Assembly: GCA_964444375.1 (NCBI GenBank)
Contig: CAYUGX010000008.1
Coordinates: forward strand, 1-37,219
From: JABHCC01 sp964444375
GTDB lineage: Bacteria; Bacteroidota; Bacteroidia; Bacteroidales; UBA12481
DNA: 37,219 nt
Direction of reading: 5' to 3'
Shown: positions 17,114 to 23,872 of the stretch, one piece after another
How the letters are laid out: each line of letters opens with the position of its first letter
Numbering within the stretch: position 1 is the stretch's first letter
Position numbers and translations under genes: made by a program
The notes under the pieces: model-generated
What the model was told of the DNA's origin: nothing
Databases searched by the model: none
What the model saw: only the letters and a program-made list of their open reading frames with translations

Positions 17114-17287
17114 GTGAAACCTTTTTATACCTTATCAATCGCTATAATAACTATATCTATTGGCACGACACCTTCCAAATCAAAGGATAACATGATAACA
17201 CGAAAACTAGTCTTCCCCAGGCAAACTTCGAATCTTCAACCGGGCATATATCTAGTCAGGCTAAAAACGGAATCAAACTATCTCTAA
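17114..17287 (+). pseudogene. Remnant of a T9SS-secreted protein: signal peptide joined to the sorting-tail end
   Basis: From GTG 17114 the frame reads MKPFYTLSIAIITISIGTTP, a plausible Sec signal, and only about 20 residues later reads NLQPGIYLVRLKTESN, which is the closing motif of a T9SS type A tail (compare NGLYIVGIRSG in the Kelch protein). The stop comes after NYL. The central passenger is missing, so this looks like a large internal deletion of a gene that was organised like the Kelch gene. It has promoter block B at the right distance and is followed by a TPR remnant. It could still be expressed as a short peptide of 57 residues, but I see no reason to think it is functional. Confidence 0.7.
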
Positions 17288-17297
17288 ACTCGGAAAA

Positions 17298-17465
17298 GGA
17301 TTTAACTCAGCAGCCAATTATTATCTGGCGAAAGCTCACAAGAACGCTGGTAACCATGATAAGGCCATTCAGTACTATCAAAAAGTTATTAAAGACTTTG
17401 ACCCTTATCTCACTGGCTTTTTCTATTCTGAATGCAAAGAAAAAGTAAAGCAACTCTCCAAATAA
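17298..17465 (+). pseudogene. C-terminal remnant of a fourth SPTRHQ-family TPR lipoprotein
   Basis: This frame reads FNSAANYYLAKAHKNAGNHD, then KAIQYYQKVIKDFDPYLTGF and FYSECKEKVKQLSK before TAA at 17463-17465. That matches the last 55 or so residues of the three full copies (YLAKAHELSGNTQLARKYY and TGFFYQECKEKLKEL in copy 1). No signal peptide, lipobox or N-terminal repeats precede it, so more than 85 percent of the gene is lost. With the T9SS remnant just before it, the region repeats the order 'T9SS protein, then TPR lipoprotein' of the Kelch operon. The 581 nt between TPR copy 2 and the next intact gene hold these two remnants, promoter B, CCAATCC-type words (about 17467-17490) and promoter C. 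Confidence 0.85.
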
Positions 17466-17511
17466 TCCATCCCAATCCGTTAATCCCAGGGGCGCAGCCT
17501 CGATATCCCCA

Positions 17512-17577
17512 TTCTTCACAATTCTTCACAGATGTTAACGCCATCTTCATGCTATAATACTATCCGGGATATACTTT
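17512..17577 (+). promoter_or_regulatory. Phased repeat promoter C (upstream of the FISUMP lipoprotein)
   Basis: Half-sites: TTCTTCACAA (17512), TTCTTCACAG (17522), ATGTTAACGC (17532), then ATCTTCA ending 17549. TATACTTT (17570-17577) starts exactly 20 nt after the block, as in promoter A. The ATG at 17610 is 60 nt after the block. Confidence 0.65.
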
Positions 17578-17609
17578 CATTTCGAAAAAACCAAATCAAT
17601 ATTACCGCC

Positions 17610-18587
17610 ATGAAAACCAAAACCTATCTAATTTTATCAATCATTGTTTCAATCTCCATCAGTTGCAAACAAAACCAGGCTCCCCAGGTCACTTCAGTAA
17701 ACAGTGATGCTGAAACCATTGTTGGTGGTTCAATCGTTCATCTAGATATTGATGCATCCGATGAAGAAGGAGATCTCCTAACCTACAGCTGGTCAGCATC
17801 AGGTGGTAAGTTCTTGAGCAGAACCAATAAAAACACTGTCACTTGGCTAGCACCTACCGAGATCGAGAATCAAACCTATTCCATTACCGTTGAAGTATCC
17901 GATGGGGAACTGAAGACAAATAACTCGATAGAGCTATTTGTTGAGGGGGGCAAGTTCATTGACCAGCGTGACGGCATCATTTACAATTTTGTTCAGATCG
18001 GTGACCAACTTTGGATGGCTGAGAATCTCAGAGCGACTACTTTTCAAAATGGTGATTCCATTACCTTGGCTACCAGTCCACATGAATGGAAGGATGGCTG
18101 GAAAGACCAGGGATCAGCCTGCTGCTGTCTGGAGTTTGATGAGGAGAATGCAAGCAAACTGGGTATGATTTACAATGGTTTTGCCGTGACCGATTCCAGA
18201 GCGTTAGCCCCAGAAGGATGGCATGTTTCAACTGACGACGACTGGATAGAATTGTTGGTTTACCTGGGCATGGAAGAAGAGGAAGCTACCGGATGCCGCA
18301 CCATGGGAACCAATGAAGGCACCAAACTAAAAGACCCGAACGACCCAAAATGGAAATTGACTGAATCAGAAAACATCGAGTTTTCAGGATTCGATGCTTT
18401 AGTTGGTGGAGCCATTATGCATACCGGCTATTTTGTATTCAAAATCACCAGTGCGCTCTTCTGGACTTCAACTCAAACCAGCGACCAAACCATGCTGGCC
18501 ATTGGAATTCATCAAGCACCAACCATCAACCGCTGTGATGATTTAAAGAAGCTTGGTGGATCTGTGCGTTGTGTGAAAGACAAATGA
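17610..18587 (+). CDS. FISUMP-domain lipoprotein with an N-terminal Ig/PKD-like domain
   Basis: The product has 325 residues when started at ATG 17610, giving MKTKTYLILSIIVSISISCK, a lipoprotein signal with Cys19; an in-frame start at 17532 would place the promoter block inside the gene. Residues about 25-118 form a PKD/Ig-like sandwich (DASDEEGDLLTYSWSASGGK). Residues about 122-325 match the Fibrobacter succinogenes major paralogous (FISUMP) domain: DGIIYNFVQIGDQLWMAENL, then GWHVSTDDDWIELLVYLG and a C-terminal GGSVRCVKD. FISUMP proteins are common surface or envelope proteins in Bacteroidota and may bind partners or polysaccharides; no reaction is known. It has its own promoter block C and may be followed by the ATPase gene 63 nt downstream. 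Confidence 0.85.
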   Translation: MKTKTYLILSIIVSISISCKQNQAPQVTSVNSDAETIVGGSIVHLDIDASDEEGDLLTYSWSASGGKFLSRTNKNTVTWLAPTEIENQTYSITVEVSDGELKTNNSIELFVEGGKFIDQRDGIIYNFVQIGDQLWMAENLRATTFQNGDSITLATSPHEWKDGWKDQGSACCCLEFDEENASKLGMIYNGFAVTDSRALAPEGWHVSTDDDWIELLVYLGMEEEEATGCRTMGTNEGTKLKDPNDPKWKLTESENIEFSGFDALVGGAIMHTGYFVFKITSALFWTSTQTSDQTMLAIGIHQAPTINRCDDLKKLGGSVRCVKDK

Positions 18588-18650
18588 ATTAGTCACAAAA
18601 AGAGAAAAAATTTGTATATTGATGCCTGTATTTAACTTAATTCGGGCAGC

Positions 18651-19775
18651 ATGATACCCAGATTAATCAAGAAAGAGATGCTAAGCTCTCTTAAGAATCC
18701 CAATTTTGTGGTTGGAATATTCGGTGCTAGACGAACAGGCAAGACAATATTGATGGAAGAAATTAAAAGGGATATTGGCGAGCATGTGCTTATGGTCCAG
18801 GGAGATAATCTTGATGTAAGTGAGATTCTTTCGTCAAAACGCCTGAGTATTTTAAAACAGTTTACCGAGGGTGTTCAATACCTCTTTATTGATGAGGCTC
18901 AAAAAATACCGGATATCGGCATCAACCTGAAATTGATGACCGACAATATTCCAGGTATTCATATCCTGATCAGTGGCTCAGCTGCGTTTGACCTGAAAGC
19001 AAAAATCGGTGAACCACTCACTGGTCGTAGTCAATACTTCAATCTTTTTCCTATAGCTCAAATCGAATTACGAGAAAACTTTCTTCAGAAAAAAGAAAAC
19101 CTTGAAACAAGATTAATTTATGGCGGATACCCACAGGTGATTACCTCAAAATCGGTTAAAGAACGAATTAATATGCTGACTTCAATCCGTGATGGATACC
19201 TACTGAAAGATATCCTGGAACTAGATAACCAGAAAGACTCTTTATTCGTCTTTAACCTGTTAAGATTAATCGCCTTTCAAATTGGTAACGACATCTCCTA
19301 TTCCGAATTGGCATCGAAGTTAAATGTTAATAAGAAGACAGTAATGCGTTATCTTGACTTATTAGAGAAGTCGTACATTTTATTTTCTTTGCCTGGATTC
19401 AGTCGGAATCTGAGAAATGAATATTCAAAGAGTCCGCGGTACTTCTTTTGGGACAATGGAATAAGAAACATCATAATCTCAAACTTTAACGGAATAGCAC
19501 TTCGTGATGACATCGGCAGACTTTGGGAAAACTATTGCCTGTCAGAAAGATTTAAAAAAAATCATTACCTCGGACGAACCGTTAACTCTTACTTCTGGAG
19601 AACCTACGATCAGAAAGAGATCGACCTGATAGAGGAATCAGGAGGAAAACTTCGTGGATTTGAGTTCAAATGGTCTGATGTTAAAATTCGAAGGCCACAT
19701 CAATTCCTGGATGCCTATCCGGGAGCAGTGTTTAGCCATATAAACCGTGCTAATTATCTGCCTTTTATTGAGTAG
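18651..19775 (+). CDS. AAA-type ATPase with DUF4143 C-terminal domain
   Basis: The product has 374 residues. Walker A is GARRTGKT (residues 25-32) and Walker B is YLFIDEAQ (about 83-90); SGSAAFDL resembles a sensor-1 region. The C-terminal half has a winged-helix-like part (SYSELASKLNVNKKTVMRYL) and ends with a DUF4143-type nuclease-like end (FWRTYDQKEIDLIEESGGKL, then GFEFKW), as in the large, widespread, poorly understood ATP-binding DUF4143 family. The END-x-D/E-x-K pattern (EIDLI...FEFKW) is compatible with a restriction-endonuclease-like fold. Such genes spread horizontally and often sit alone, as here. Function unknown. Confidence 0.9.
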   Translation: MIPRLIKKEMLSSLKNPNFVVGIFGARRTGKTILMEEIKRDIGEHVLMVQGDNLDVSEILSSKRLSILKQFTEGVQYLFIDEAQKIPDIGINLKLMTDNIPGIHILISGSAAFDLKAKIGEPLTGRSQYFNLFPIAQIELRENFLQKKENLETRLIYGGYPQVITSKSVKERINMLTSIRDGYLLKDILELDNQKDSLFVFNLLRLIAFQIGNDISYSELASKLNVNKKTVMRYLDLLEKSYILFSLPGFSRNLRNEYSKSPRYFFWDNGIRNIIISNFNGIALRDDIGRLWENYCLSERFKKNHYLGRTVNSYFWRTYDQKEIDLIEESGGKLRGFEFKWSDVKIRRPHQFLDAYPGAVFSHINRANYLPFIE

Positions 19776-19859
19776 TTCAGGTTATTTTCTTCCAAGTTTT
19801 CAGTATCTTACAGACATTAACCTTACAATAACCTAATCTTTTAAAAGATATAACTTGTT

Positions 19860-20852
19860 ATGAACCGTAACCTAATTTTATTTGTCAGTTTAATTGGGCT
19901 GTCCACCCATCTCTTTGCCCAAGATCCCCCATCCGGTGATCCTTCCATCATCATCCCCGGCTCGGAAATCAAAGAAATCTTCAATCAGGGTAAAGGCTTC
20001 TTGGAAGGGCCAACCATGTCAGAAAATGAGATGCTCTATGTCTGTGATATTGGAAGAGGCTACCAAACTGGTCACATATGGAAAATTGACCCATCAACTG
20101 GAGAGTCTAGTGTTTTTCTTTCCCCAAGTGGAAAGGCCAATGGAATGCTCATTGATACACAGAACAGACTGGTTATTGCACAGGCCGCGCAACAAGGAGG
20201 CCGACGCGTAATCAGGATTGATCTATCTACCCGCCTGTCGGAGATTCTTACGGCCATCTATAGCGATCTTCCATACAATGCACCAAATGATCTGATAATC
20301 GATGATAAAGGAAGAATATATTTTACAGATCCGTCCTATTCAAGGTTTTTAACCTATGAGCCAATATATCAGCCAGTCCAAGGTGTTTACAGAATAGATC
20401 CTGATGGCTCCGTTCTGAGGATTATAGCTAACGCAATGACACCAAATGGGATCGCAGTTTCTCCTGACCAGAAAACGCTTTATGTAGCTTCAACTGATGC
20501 TGGTAGTTCTACATTTACCGTCCCAGAAGGATTACCTACCCATCGTGCTCCATGGACACTTTTTGCCTACGATCTTCAGGAAGATGGCAGTGCAAAAAAC
20601 CGAAGATCTCTGATTGAAGGAGTCACTGATGGAATGACAGTAGACAGTGGTGGAAACCTCTATTTAGCACGTATCTATGAGAAACGTATAGGTATTTATT
20701 CCCCCGAAGGAAAAGAAATTGGAACCATTCCACTGCCAGGAGGGCCTACAAACGTGGCCTTTGGAGTGGGTAGCTATAAAAACACCCTTTTCATAACACA
20801 GGGTGTCAAAGTGTTCTCGATTAAGGTTAAAAAACAAGGTATTCAATGGTAA
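19860..20852 (+). CDS. Secreted SMP-30/gluconolactonase-like beta-propeller protein
   Basis: The product has 330 residues with a Sec signal (residues 1-20, ending LFAQ). The body matches the SMP-30/gluconolactonase/LRE-like family: FLEGPTMSENEMLYVCDIGR at the start, YNAPNDLIIDDKGRIYFTDP in the middle, TPNGIAVSPDQKTLYVAST and ITDGMT-like VTDGMTVDSGGNLYLAR later. The metal-binding Glu (in LEGP), Asn (in APNDL), Asn (in PNGIA) and Asp (in TDGM) of the family are all present, so lactonase activity on a sugar lactone is plausible. It lies in the plus-strand block but has only a weak resemblance to the phased promoter upstream, so membership in that regulon is doubtful. Confidence 0.85.
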   Translation: MNRNLILFVSLIGLSTHLFAQDPPSGDPSIIIPGSEIKEIFNQGKGFLEGPTMSENEMLYVCDIGRGYQTGHIWKIDPSTGESSVFLSPSGKANGMLIDTQNRLVIAQAAQQGGRRVIRIDLSTRLSEILTAIYSDLPYNAPNDLIIDDKGRIYFTDPSYSRFLTYEPIYQPVQGVYRIDPDGSVLRIIANAMTPNGIAVSPDQKTLYVASTDAGSSTFTVPEGLPTHRAPWTLFAYDLQEDGSAKNRRSLIEGVTDGMTVDSGGNLYLARIYEKRIGIYSPEGKEIGTIPLPGGPTNVAFGVGSYKNTLFITQGVKVFSIKVKKQGIQW

Positions 20853-20915
20853 ATAAACAATCAGAATCTGAGAAAAACGATTACCAATGCCAGTTCTGCT
20901 AAAAGGATCTTCAGT

Positions 20916-20934
20916 GGCCGCCTGCTAGGCGGCC
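20916..20934. other. Perfect 8-bp hairpin followed by AAC-rich repeat
   Basis: GGCCGCCT (20916-20923) and AGGCGGCC (20927-20934) pair perfectly around a 3-nt loop, after the SMP-30 gene. No T run follows, so it is not a textbook terminator; it may still stall polymerase or protect the 3' end of the transcript. After it come ACAAC/ACAACC words (about 20935-20970) up to promoter D. Confidence 0.6.
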
Positions 20935-20979
20935 CAACAACAACTACAACTATTACAACCATCACAACCCCTCATCCTC

Positions 20980-21046
20980 TTCTTAACATTTCTTGACAAA
21001 ACTTTAATCATCCTTCATACGTAAAAGGAATTATCATCGCACTTTG
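20980..21046 (+). promoter_or_regulatory. Phased repeat promoter D (upstream of the kinase/regulator operon)
   Basis: Half-sites: TTCTTAACAT (20980), TTCTTGACAA (20990), AACTTTAATC (21000), then TCCTTCA ending 21017. ACTTTG (21041-21046) lies at the same offset as ACTTT in promoters A and C, and would be the -7 core. Transcription would then begin at about 21053, which favours GTG 21072 as the kinase start; that start is 54 nt after the block, matching 57, 54 and 60 nt at A, B and C. Confidence 0.65.
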
Positions 21047-21071
21047 TGTGCATCATGATATACCAAACCTT

Positions 21072-23168
21072 GTGAAGAGCACCTCAAGAGCAAAATATCG
21101 CCGCTTGCTATTACTGTACTCGCTGGTAATAATAATCCCGGGTACCTTTCTTGGTATCCTGGCCTACCGTGGCATTCACGGCAATATTCTGGCAGAGATC
21201 AAAATCCAAGACGATCGTTTGGCCCGGATGTACAAGTACTATGTCGGTAGCATTGAAGATTCAATCGATAGCTATAGAGATGCATTCAGAAGCCGGCAGA
21301 TTTTGCGTGATGGACCTTTTATCACACCTAAGCCCAAAAGCAAAGCTGAACAATTCACCAATGACTCAATCATCCTGCAAGTTGCTTACTGGGAGCCTGA
21401 TAGTATGGTTAAACTTCTCTACAAGCATACCTATTTCCTACCGGATGATTACTGGGATGAAGCCAGTACAATAGCTGATCCAGTCTCCTCACTATCACAA
21501 GCTTATCGGTATGAAAGTGCCCATGAGCGACAACCAGCACTGGAGATTTATAGTCAACTTGCACATCAAGCCAGTGATCAAAATCTGGAGGTACAAGCAT
21601 TGATCGCACAAAATCGTTTGCTCGACAGTTCCAATCACGAAATCATAAATGAGCAGTATCAAAAACTGCATAAAGCATTACAAGATTCTACCCTCGATGC
21701 AAAACCTGATTCTGTGGCCTTGTATCTCATCAACCAAATCAATCAATCGGCTTCAAAGGATACAAGCTCCGTCACACAAATGACAAGTGGAAGAAAATGG
21801 CTGCTCGATCAATTGGCCTTTCTGGTCGTGCCCCAATCCTTTATGACTGAAAGTCAACACTGGGCGATCTATAGCCGACTTAAAACCCACTATGAATCCA
21901 TTAAATCAATCCCTGATTTTAAGCATTATGCAGTCACCACTGACTCGCTTATTGACATCCGGGAGGAAAAAATATTCATTACACAAATCTTCAATGACAA
22001 GCTAGATCGAATCACGCAAAACCTGCAGAAAAAAAATACCAGAAACCGTAGGATACAGCTTCCCAATCTAAACTATTGTGAGACGGAAATGTGCGTACTC
22101 ATCAGTACAGAACTGAACCGTAACTATAATGTGGCTGTCATGCTGAATACGAAAAGTCTACTGAAAAGGCATGCACCCGTGCTTGAAGAAACAACCGGTT
22201 TCCCAAAACCCATCGCCTGGTGTATCGTGGATGAGCAAAGTCAAGTTCTTTTGGCCGACAGCAACTACCAGCCCAGAAATGTGACCTTTGATCGAAGTCC
22301 CATTGAACTGGGAAACTGGACCCTACATCTCCACGAAGAGAATTCAAGCCGGTATTCGATGATCCAGGAAACCAATCAACAAGCCTATTTATTTGGCTTT
22401 GTTTTCGTGATCGCTGTAATGGCCATCGGACTATTCTTGACTATTAGGTCTTTGACTGCAGAATATCGCCTATCGCAACTGAAATCAGACTTTGTGTCTA
22501 CTGTATCACATGAGTTTAAAAGTCCATTGACCTCATTAAGAATGATGAGTGAGCGACTTGCCAATCAGAAAGTAGCCAAAGAAGACCGAAAGCAGGAATA
22601 TTACAACCGCATGTTGGCTCAAAGTGAACGTTTATCTCATCTGGTGGAGAACATTTTAGACTTTTCGAGAATAGATGACGGACGAAAAAGCTATCACTTT
22701 GAGCCTTGCAATTTGGTCAAACTTAGCACCGACGTAATCAGTTATCTCACCCAAAGGCACCATGAACGTGGATTTGATATCGAATTCGATTGTGAGGAAG
22801 AAATCTTGTTTGCCATGGTGGATGCGCAAGGCATCCATCAGGTGATCTATAATTTAATCGACAATGCGATCAAGTACTCTGGTGATGCTCGAAAAATCAA
22901 AGTTGAATTGAGCAACGACAATGGATTTGCCAATATTAGAGTTCAGGATTTCGGCATTGGAATCTCAAAAAAAGATCAGAAAAGAATATTCACCCGATTT
23001 TATCGAAGCGAACGCGTACATACAGCACGTGTGCAAGGTAGTGGAATCGGATTGTCAATCGTTAGTGAAATCGTAAAAGCCCACAAAGGAAAGGTCATGT
23101 TGAGTAGTGAAATAGGCAAGGGTAGTGTTTTTACTATTTACTTACCAGTTAATCAAAATCAATCGTGA
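21072..23168 (+). CDS. Two-component sensor histidine kinase with large periplasmic domain
   Basis: The product has 698 residues when started at GTG 21072. An earlier in-frame GTG at 21048 would add 8 residues but overlaps the predicted promoter core. A transmembrane helix (about 12-33) and a second (about 438-460, FGFVFVIAVMAIGLFLTI) bound a periplasmic domain of about 400 residues. The cytoplasmic part has HisKA with His480 in STVSHEFKSPLTSLRMM, N box NLIDNAIKYS (Asn598), DFGIGIS (Asp626) and GSGIGLS (about 656-662). It is an RprX-like architecture with no HAMP that I can see. The periplasmic part is mainly helical and has a TPR-like stretch (AYRYESAHERQPALEIYSQL). It overlaps the response regulator gene by one base. 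The ligand is unknown. Confidence 0.9.
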   Translation: MKSTSRAKYRRLLLLYSLVIIIPGTFLGILAYRGIHGNILAEIKIQDDRLARMYKYYVGSIEDSIDSYRDAFRSRQILRDGPFITPKPKSKAEQFTNDSIILQVAYWEPDSMVKLLYKHTYFLPDDYWDEASTIADPVSSLSQAYRYESAHERQPALEIYSQLAHQASDQNLEVQALIAQNRLLDSSNHEIINEQYQKLHKALQDSTLDAKPDSVALYLINQINQSASKDTSSVTQMTSGRKWLLDQLAFLVVPQSFMTESQHWAIYSRLKTHYESIKSIPDFKHYAVTTDSLIDIREEKIFITQIFNDKLDRITQNLQKKNTRNRRIQLPNLNYCETEMCVLISTELNRNYNVAVMLNTKSLLKRHAPVLEETTGFPKPIAWCIVDEQSQVLLADSNYQPRNVTFDRSPIELGNWTLHLHEENSSRYSMIQETNQQAYLFGFVFVIAVMAIGLFLTIRSLTAEYRLSQLKSDFVSTVSHEFKSPLTSLRMMSERLANQKVAKEDRKQEYYNRMLAQSERLSHLVENILDFSRIDDGRKSYHFEPCNLVKLSTDVISYLTQRHHERGFDIEFDCEEEILFAMVDAQGIHQVIYNLIDNAIKYSGDARKIKVELSNDNGFANIRVQDFGIGISKKDQKRIFTRFYRSERVHTARVQGSGIGLSIVSEIVKAHKGKVMLSSEIGKGSVFTIYLPVNQNQS

Positions 23169-23857
23169 TGTATAAACTCTTGATTATAGAAGATGATCCT
23201 GACATTGGGATGGCCCTTGTCGATGATTTCGAGCAAGAAGGCTATGAAGTAGAATTGGCCGATACTGGCAATGATGGACTTGAGAAAGGAGCCAGCTTGA
23301 ATTATGACATCATCTTGCTCGATCTAATGTTACCTGGTATAGGCGGAATTGAGATTTGCAAAGAACTTAGACGGCAAGGAGTGGGCACACCCATCATTAT
23401 TGTTACGGCTAAAAGTCAGGACATTGATAAAGTTGTCGGCTTGGAAGTGGGTGCCGATGATTATGTTACAAAACCTTTCAGTCTCCATGAATTACAAGCA
23501 CGTGTTAAGGCAGTTCTTCGAAGGTCAAAATACCTAACAAACAATCAGTTTAGAACCGTACTTAAGCACGGCCCATTTATACTCGATATCAACAAGAATG
23601 TACTGCTAAAGAGCGATAATCCCATTCATCTGACTAGCATTGAATTTGCCCTGATTAGATACCTGATAGAAAATGCCCAACAGGTTTTACCTCGAGATCA
23701 AATTCTCGATGAAGTATGGGGAAAAGAGATTTATGTGACCCCAAGAACTGTTGACACCCATATCGCAAACCTTAGAAAGAAAATCAACGATGATGATGAT
23801 GAATCACAGTGGATTGTTGGCATTCGGGGTATCGGGTATAAATTCACGGGGGATTAA
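23168..23857 (+). CDS. OmpR/RprY-family response regulator
   Basis: The product has 229 residues when started at ATG 23168, within TGATG shared with the kinase stop, a typical coupling arrangement. The receiver domain (1-120) has the acidic pair Asp9-Asp10, phospho-acceptor Asp52 (IILLDLMLPG), Thr80 (IIIVTAKSQD) and Lys102 (DYVTKPF). The C-terminal winged helix (about 130-229) has LTSIEFALIRYLIENAQQVL, then the recognition region RTVDTHIANLRKKI and the final GIRGIGYKF. OmpR-type regulators bind direct repeats spaced 10-11 bp, which is the structure of promoters A-D, one of them in front of its own operon. It is the only DNA-binding regulator in the window, so it is the natural candidate for those sites. 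That link is inference. Confidence 0.95.
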   Translation: MYKLLIIEDDPDIGMALVDDFEQEGYEVELADTGNDGLEKGASLNYDIILLDLMLPGIGGIEICKELRRQGVGTPIIIVTAKSQDIDKVVGLEVGADDYVTKPFSLHELQARVKAVLRRSKYLTNNQFRTVLKHGPFILDINKNVLLKSDNPIHLTSIEFALIRYLIENAQQVLPRDQILDEVWGKEIYVTPRTVDTHIANLRKKINDDDDESQWIVGIRGIGYKFTGD

Positions 23858-23872
23858 TATGTTGGGTGCAAG

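Noticed and set aside
18651..19775. Toxin-antitoxin or defence role for the DUF4143 ATPase
   Set aside because: No partner gene or defence neighbourhood is visible, so only the family is called.
19804..19835. Possible fifth phased box upstream of the SMP-30 gene (TATCTTACAG, then ACATTAACC)
   Set aside because: The second half resembles box C, but the TTCTT core, the first repeat and the TCTTCA part do not match at the right spacing, so I did not count it.
20990..21020. Sigma-70-type promoter with TTGACA in box D
   Set aside because: The same position reads TTAACA or TTCACA in the other boxes and no consistent -10 follows; Bacteroidota use a different consensus, and the repeat pattern explains it better.
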